Below are positions 15,303 through 18,320 of a DNA stretch of 18,320 nucleotides, piece after piece. Under the pieces are notes generated by a model. It saw only the letters and a program-made list of their open reading frames with translations. It did not search any database and was not told the origin of the DNA. The first letter of the stretch is position 1. Each line of letters starts with the position of its first letter. The translations under genes were made by a program, and so were the position numbers. Origin of the DNA: Oscillospiraceae bacterium (GTDB lineage: Bacteria; Bacillota; Clostridia; Oscillospirales; CAG-272); the NCBI GenBank assembly GCA_015065045.1, contig SVRB01000019.1, forward strand, positions 1 to 18,320, read 5' to 3'.

Positions 15303-15701
15303 AAAAAAACTACAAAGTTACTTCTTATTTCTCTGATACCTATTATTATTTTCAATGGGATTTTGTTATTTTTTATTATTGCATCTAAGGGAGTAGAGAA
15401 TGCAGGACTTGCGTTAGCACCTACAGTAATGTATTTGATTATATTTTATACAATTTCTGTAGCTTGTATAAGCGCATGGGGATATAAACAAATTCGCAGT
15501 ATTGTTGTCGTAAACGGATTAATATTTATTTTAAATATTATTTCAGGATTTATATGTTACCATAAAATCCCCGCAGCAATTCTAACAATTCTAATCTATT
15601 CAGTTGTTATACTTGTGGTTACATTGATTACTACGTTATTAGTCAAACTTAATCTCTTTTTGAAAAGCAGGAAGGACAATAAATCTAATAAAATATCATA
15701 A
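15303..15701 (+). CDS. Four-helix membrane protein without a proper start codon (possible pseudogene)
   Basis: The frame is open from 15291 to TAA 15699-15701 and encodes four hydrophobic helices (about KLLLISLIPIIIF, LAPTVMYLIIFYT, IRSIVVVNGLIFIL, PAAILTILIYSVVIL) with a lysine-rich tail; I do not recognise the family. The plausible N-terminus (KKTTKLLLISLIPIIIF) has no ATG, GTG or TTG before it in frame; the first in-frame option, TTG 15363, would cut off half of helix 1 and has no ribosome binding site. ATG 15287 begins M-R-K-I-I but hits TAA at 15302; dropping one base (T15302) would join it smoothly to KKTTKLLL. So a one-base frameshift or start mutation is likely, or an assembly error. 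Translation from a non-standard start is the alternative. Lies 50 bases after the XRE gene, probably same transcript, and runs into a terminator. Confidence 0.6.
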   Translation, partial: KKTTKLLLISLIPIIIFNGILLFFIIASKGVENAGLALAPTVMYLIIFYTISVACISAWGYKQIRSIVVVNGLIFILNIISGFICYHKIPAAILTILIYSVVILVVTLITTLLVKLNLFLKSRKDNKSNKIS

Positions 15702-15702
15702 A

Positions 15703-15740
15703 ATAAGCCGATGAGTGAAATTACTCATCGGCTTATCTTA
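15703..15740. terminator. Bidirectional terminator between convergent genes
   Basis: A perfect 14-bp stem (15703-15716 with 15723-15736) with a six-base loop sits between the membrane-protein gene and the oppositely directed GNAT gene, two bases from both stop codons. Confidence 0.9.
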
Positions 15741-16286
15741 TTTCATCACCTTAATAAAACGAAACATCTCGTCCGGTCCTTCGTCGGAATCACGCTCATC
15801 ATCGGGCATAGGCTCGCTCGGCTGAAAATATTCGCACCAGAATTGGTCAATCATAAATCCGCACTTGTTCACGTAAAAATGAATGTTGCGCTTTTCAAAA
15901 TAGGGTGTGCAAGTCTCCCATACTTTTGTTTCGGGGTGAAGCGCCTCTACCGCTTGCCATGCGCCATAGCCAATGCCTTTGCTATGCTCTTCGGGAGATA
16001 TAAACAATATCTCTAAATGATTGCGATTTGTTTCTTTATCAATTTTAAGAGTTACACCGCCTACCCTTTTTCCGTCTACAACTATACGATAGGTTTCGTT
16101 CTGCGGCTCGTCGATACATTTCTCTATTGTCTTGCGAGAAATTATCTCTCCGTCAGCATCAGTGTGATCGTCGCGTTTGCCAAATTCCAACAAAGCACCA
16201 TATTTGAACGACCATTGATTATCTAAAATAAACTGCTCGCGGTCGTCTGAGGTCAACGGAACAAGCTCGACTTTTGTATTTTTCAT
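15738..16286 (-). CDS. GNAT-family N-acetyltransferase
   Basis: 182 residues from minus-strand ATG 16286, chosen because GGAGGC (16296-16291) sits four to five bases upstream; the open frame extends further but into the leader RNA. The GNAT fold is seen as beta strands VELVPLTSDD, RIVVDGKRVGGVTLKI, then LEILFISPEEHSKGIGYGAWQAVEALHP, where the HSKGIGYG loop (101-108) is the acetyl-CoA pyrophosphate-binding motif, followed by VWETCTPYFEKRNIHFYVNKCGF with the conserved C-terminal Tyr/Asn-x-Cys-Gly-Phe block. It transfers an acetyl group from acetyl-CoA; the acceptor is unknown. The tail is very acidic (DDERDSDEGPDE). Its gene has a structured ~118-base leader with terminator-like hairpin, suggesting ligand- or translation-controlled attenuation, which often accompanies resistance enzymes. 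Confidence 0.88.
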   Translation of the reverse strand: MKNTKVELVPLTSDDREQFILDNQWSFKYGALLEFGKRDDHTDADGEIISRKTIEKCIDEPQNETYRIVVDGKRVGGVTLKIDKETNRNHLEILFISPEEHSKGIGYGAWQAVEALHPETKVWETCTPYFEKRNIHFYVNKCGFMIDQFWCEYFQPSEPMPDDERDSDEGPDEMFRFIKVMK

Positions 16287-16404
16287 AACTGCCTCCAAAA
16301 AACAAAAAACTCCGGCTATTGCACACACAATAACCCGAGCTCACTCGGACACCTAATCCGGCTTACGAGCGCTACGGCACTCCGCCTCCGGTGACCAATA
16401 TTTT
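16287..16404 (-). promoter_or_regulatory. Structured leader RNA/transcription attenuator of the GNAT gene
   Basis: Read on the minus strand, the leader folds first into a hairpin GAGTGC-CGTA-GCGCTC (16382-16367), then CGGA/TCCG (16360-16357 with 16349-16346), then CCGAG-TGAG-CTCGG (16348-16335). The last hairpin shares CTCGGG with the 5' arm of a terminator-like stem (16339-16328 with 16321-16310) that is followed at once by six T (16309-16304) and then by the gene's GGAGGC. Terminator and upstream hairpins are mutually exclusive, the hallmark of a riboswitch or attenuator. I do not recognise a known riboswitch class. A tiny frame (GTG CCG TAG at 16380-16372) behind a GGAGG could serve translational sensing. 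Confidence 0.6.
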
Positions 16405-16410
16405 TTATTT

Positions 16411-16438
16411 ATTATAACATAAAACACAAAATAGTCAA
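16411..16438 (-). promoter_or_regulatory. Promoter of the GNAT leader
   Basis: On the minus strand TTGACT (16438-16433) and TATAAT (16416-16411) are 16 bases apart, placing transcription start near 16404 and giving a leader of about 118 bases. Confidence 0.82.
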
Positions 16439-16460
16439 TATTTAATTGTACGAAGAAAAC

Positions 16461-16502
16461 AAAAAAACAAGCTCATTCATTTTTGAATGAACTTGTTTTT
16501 TT
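16461..16502. terminator. Terminator-like hairpin, bidirectional
   Basis: TCATTCA/TGAATGA (16473-16479 with 16484-16490) continues, after one mismatch, into AACAAG/CTTGTT and flanking A and T runs. It could end transcription from the tRNA-Ser side on the minus strand before the GNAT promoter. Confidence 0.7.
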
Positions 16503-16640
16503 GCGCAGGCAGAGGGATTCGCTCTTGAATTTTGCAAAGCATTTCGATTTCCTTTTCGTTATGCTTTGCAAAATTCTTCGGTCACCGTTCAAAAAACGCT
16601 CCACCGGAGCCTTTTTTTCACTGCGTTCGAATCCCATTGT
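16503..16640. repeat. tRNA-Ser-derived foldback repeat
   Basis: Bases 16503-16521 are identical over 19 bases to 16691-16709, the 3' end and T-arm of the adjacent tRNA-Ser. A T-arm-like block in the opposite sense, GTTCGAATCCCA, is at 16625-16636, so GGATTCG and CGAATCC form inverted ends. Between them is a perfect 16-bp inverted repeat (16527-16542 with 16561-16576) and a GCTCC-ACC-GGAGC hairpin. No gene is present. Confidence 0.65.
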
Positions 16641-16650
16641 ATTCCACGAT

Positions 16651-16689
16651 AAAAAAAGAAGAGAGAATAAATTTCTCTCTTCTTTTTTT
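16651..16689. terminator. Terminator of tRNA-Ser
   Basis: A perfect 17-bp stem (16651-16667 with 16673-16689, five-base loop) with A/T runs at both ends lies directly after the 3' CCA of the tRNA on the minus strand. Confidence 0.85.
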
Positions 16690-16777
16690 GGCGCAGGCAG
16701 AGGGATTCGAACCCCCGTGGGATTGCTCCCAAACGGTTTTCAAGACCGCCTCGTTATGACCACTTCGATATGCCTGC
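16689..16777 (-). tRNA. tRNA-Ser (anticodon TGA)
   Basis: On the minus strand the gene begins GCAGGCA (16777-16771), pairs with TGCCTGC at its 3' end, and has the D arm GTGGTCATAACGAGGC, the anticodon loop CTTGAAA with TGA (reads UCA serine codons), a long variable arm (TTTGGGAGCAATCCCAC region) typical of type II serine tRNAs, and the T arm GGGGGTTCGAATCCC. The discriminator is G, as expected for serine, and CCA is encoded. About 89 bases including CCA. Confidence 0.96.
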
Positions 16778-16818
16778 AAATATTAAATACTTGAGTGTCG
16801 TTTCCACAACACCCAAGC

Positions 16819-16847
16819 ATTATATCATAAAAGATTTTTTTTGTCAA
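16819..16847 (-). promoter_or_regulatory. Promoter of tRNA-Ser
   Basis: On the minus strand perfect TTGACA (16847-16842) and TATAAT (16824-16819) are 17 bases apart, 42 bases before the mature tRNA 5' end. Confidence 0.93.
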
Positions 16848-16892
16848 TACTTAACTTTACCCATTTTTTGGATTTATGCAAAAAATTAGGCG

Positions 16893-17786
16893 TTATTCCT
16901 CTACGTTAAACTTTTTACCGAGGATTTTAAAGATATAAGACACGCCAAGACCGATACATACTGCCACGATACTAAGTATCCAGTTAGTTAGATCTTTGGG
17001 CAAACCGGGGAATATGCTTACGATAGAGCCTGTCATAAATCCTAACACCATAAGAAATGCAAGGCTTCTATGCTTGTCAAATACTCTTTTGGTTATGTTA
17101 GAAAATAGAACCATTCCAACAAGGAAAGCAAGCGCAACTGTTCCGATCGTTATTACGCTAACAAACCAAGCATCGCTGAACCAGTTTTCAGGCGAGATTA
17201 TACCTGTTACCATATGTAAGAGGGGTTCGTATATACTGAACATCATAAGAACCATAGATACGCTCATACCGGGAACCATACTCATCATACCTGCAACTCC
17301 GCCGCAGATGGGGAGATAGATGCGCATAGCAGTGCTTGCTGTGTTTGTTGTGTCAACTGCAACAACGAATCCTGTTTTGCCTAAATATCCTATGGTAAGA
17401 GCAAAAACCAATGCACAAGCGACTCCAATGAAGTATTTAGCTTTAATTTTGCCTTTTTTAGCTTCGTTTATTACTGTGGGAATGCTGCCCGCAATAAGCG
17501 ACATAAAGAGGAGATATGCGGGGGTAGGGTAATGTTCAAAAAGGAAGTCGAGCGCCTGAAGCAGAAGTAACATACTTGCGAATGCGCCGATGACCATAGG
17601 GAAAAGATATGCTATATTTTTTTTGAGATTTTTAAAAGGGTTGGAAATTATACCGATAAGCTCGTCATAGATGCCCATCATGACAGCCATAATACTTCCG
17701 CTTATGCCGGGAGCGATTACGCTTATGCCGAGAAAGGCGCCGCAGAGCATACGGTAGAAGAAGTTTTTGAGACCTTTTTTCTCCAT
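16893..17786 (-). CDS. popT: DUF368 membrane protein, undecaprenyl-phosphate translocase (PopT family)
   Basis: 297 residues from minus-strand ATG 17786, chosen for the GAGG six bases upstream (complement of 17793-17796); the open frame to 17855 has no such site. About eight membrane helices. Two internally similar motifs mark the family: GAFLGISVIAPGISGSIMAVMMGIYDELIG (17-45; APGISG 25-30) and GGVAGMMSMVPGMSVSMVLMMFSIYEPLL (162-190; VPGMS 171-175), with paired helical hairpins as in inverted-repeat transporters. DUF368 proteins are now known as PopT, which return the lipid carrier undecaprenyl phosphate to the inner leaflet so that peptidoglycan and teichoic acid synthesis can continue. Single-gene unit with its own promoter. 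I see no clear hairpin terminator after it, so some read-through into tRNA-Ser is possible. Confidence 0.92.
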   Translation of the reverse strand: MEKKGLKNFFYRMLCGAFLGISVIAPGISGSIMAVMMGIYDELIGIISNPFKNLKKNIAYLFPMVIGAFASMLLLLQALDFLFEHYPTPAYLLFMSLIAGSIPTVINEAKKGKIKAKYFIGVACALVFALTIGYLGKTGFVVAVDTTNTASTAMRIYLPICGGVAGMMSMVPGMSVSMVLMMFSIYEPLLHMVTGIISPENWFSDAWFVSVITIGTVALAFLVGMVLFSNITKRVFDKHRSLAFLMVLGFMTGSIVSIFPGLPKDLTNWILSIVAVCIGLGVSYIFKILGKKFNVEE

Positions 17787-17826
17787 TATATACCTCGTTT
17801 TTTTGTTTTGTCGTCGTATGAAATAT

Positions 17827-17855
17827 ATTTTACAATGAAAAATGGGATTTTGCAA
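17827..17855 (-). promoter_or_regulatory. Promoter of popT
   Basis: On the minus strand TTGCAA (17855-17850) and TAAAAT (17832-17827) are 17 bases apart, about 40 bases before the start codon. Confidence 0.65.
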
Positions 17856-17916
17856 GAGAGACGGTGATACTTTACATTTATTTAATAAATTAGGCGAGGA
17901 ATGATGGGCAATTTAC

Positions 17917-17945
17917 TTGACACAAAAAGAAAAGTTTGATATAAT
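17917..17945 (+). promoter_or_regulatory. Perfect consensus promoter before tRNA-Pro half-gene
   Basis: TTGACA (17917-17922) and TATAAT (17940-17945) are both perfect and separated by 17 bases. The tRNA-Pro 5' half starts 18 bases downstream. No protein gene follows, so this looks like a stable-RNA promoter. Confidence 0.92.
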
Positions 17946-17962
17946 TACGGGGTAATAAAAGA

Positions 17963-18000
17963 CGAGGTGTGGCAAAGTTCGGTAGCGCGCTTGCTTTGGG
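17963..18000 (+). pseudogene. tRNA-Pro(TGG) 5' half, copy 1
   Basis: The 38 bases read as acceptor 5' strand CGAGGTG, D arm and anticodon stem-loop up to TTTGGG of tRNA-Pro (anticodon TGG), then diverge. The D stem is spoiled (GGCAAAG instead of GGCGCA), and neither the anticodon 3' strand GCAAG nor an acceptor partner CACCTCG follows within the window, so no full tRNA can form. Confidence 0.75.
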
Positions 18001-18120
18001 GGACGTTTGCGACCGCCGCCGGTGGCGGAAAAAGGGAGCTAAAAGGAGGCGCTGCGGTCGAAATTCTGCGAGGTGATGACTGAGCAGAGAATTTCGGGCA
18101 CCGCAAGAGGGCGGACAAAG
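18001..18120 (+). ncRNA. Candidate structured RNA downstream of the tRNA-Pro half
   Basis: This G/C-rich 120-base stretch has no coding frame but folds well: GACCGC-like outer stem 18010-18015 with 18055-18060, hairpin CCGCC-GGT-GGCGG (18016-18028), an 8-bp perfect stem 18060-18067 with 18088-18095, extended by GC/GC (18068-18069 with 18084-18085), and CCGC/GCGG (18101-18104 with 18111-18114). It lies on the transcript of a perfect promoter. I match it to no known RNA family; it may instead be remnant of an integrated element. Confidence 0.4.
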
Positions 18121-18162
18121 CACAATTATAAGATATAGATTAAAGTAAAAAATAAATAATAA

Positions 18163-18200
18163 CGAGGTGTGGCGCAATTGGTAGCGCGCTTGCTTTGGGA
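18163..18200 (+). pseudogene. tRNA-Pro(TGG) 5' half, copy 2
   Basis: The same 5' half recurs with an intact D stem (GCGC/GCGC) and anticodon loop TTTGGGA, then again diverges in the anticodon loop, now into GACCTACCCAACTC. No CACCTCG acceptor partner follows to the end of the window. No promoter as good as that of copy 1 is visible before it. Confidence 0.75.
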
Positions 18201-18320
18201 GACCTACCCAACTCATTCAGGTCTTTTTCCTAAAACCTCAAACACCCCTTTAACACTGCGGATTTTCGGCTTGTGGGATTTCTGAAAAAACCGTCAAAAG
18301 TGGCAACGACCACATAGTAT
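18201..18320. other. Unassigned non-coding end of window, possible edge of a mobile element
   Basis: I see no gene in these 120 bases. The sequence changes character right at the tRNA-Pro anticodon loop and is rich in short C-runs. The last bases include GTCAAAAGTGGCAACGACC, a form I associate with intergenic DNA next to phage-type integrases, but this is memory, not proof. Confidence 0.35.

Noticed and set aside
16287..16328. Longer N-terminus for the GNAT protein (start at 16328)
   Set aside because: It would translate the terminator hairpin and the ribosome binding site itself; ATG 16286 has GGAGGC directly upstream.
17963..18200. Group I intron interrupting tRNA-Pro
   Set aside because: The break is in the anticodon loop, as in known tRNA introns, but I cannot find the conserved core pairings or the tRNA 3' half after the insert.
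17963..18200. Two functional tRNA-Pro genes
   Set aside because: No GCAAG anticodon 3' strand, T arm or CACCTCG acceptor 3' strand follows either copy inside the window.

Overview
The window looks like a chromosomal segment of a gut-type clostridium (Bacillota, class Clostridia). The evidence is the A+T-rich, Gram-positive style of the sequence: textbook sigma-A promoters, GGAGG-type ribosome binding sites, many short stem-loop terminators, and the family content (DegV, DUF1653, LtaS-type phosphoglycerol transferase, NhaC antiporter, a cohesin-like surface protein). I cannot name a genus. No complete mobile element or CRISPR array is visible, but the gaps between genes are rich in palindromic repeats and the right edge looks like an old integration site.

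Layout. 1-520: 3' end of aspS with its terminator. 520-1463: a gene-free kilobase of nested palindromic (MITE/REP-like) repeats. 1616-3232: a membrane-anchored LytM/M23-like protein whose expected active-site histidines appear as asparagines. 3346-4646: a small conserved-looking protein translationally coupled to a secreted DNA/RNA non-specific nuclease lipoprotein. 4695-6704 (minus): an LtaS-family polymer synthase. 6924-9186: an HPr-kinase-like P-loop protein, then a cohesin-like surface protein. 9244-10086 (minus): DegV fatty-acid-binding protein. 10302-11846: an operon of a YbaK/ProX-type editing protein, RadC and a DUF1653 protein. 11917-12361: two more foldback repeats. 12510-14066 (minus): NhaC-family antiporter. 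14306-15701: stand-alone TipAS drug-binding protein, XRE regulator with a membrane tail, and a four-helix membrane protein that lacks a proper start. 15738-16286 (minus): GNAT acetyltransferase behind a structured leader that looks like a transcription attenuator. 16503-16777: tRNA-Ser(UGA) (minus) next to a foldback repeat built from pieces of it. 16893-17786 (minus): DUF368/PopT undecaprenyl-phosphate translocase. 17917-18320: two 5' halves of tRNA-Pro, the first behind a perfect promoter and followed by a strongly structured non-coding segment.

The genes do not form one pathway. Several act at the cell envelope (M23-like protein, LtaS, PopT, cohesin-like protein, lipoprotein nuclease), but each has its own promoter and terminator. 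The best candidates for undescribed biology are the GNAT leader RNA, the tRNA-Pro half-gene transcript, the nuclease gene pair and the His-to-Asn M23 protein. All functional statements are from reading the sequence; no database search was run.
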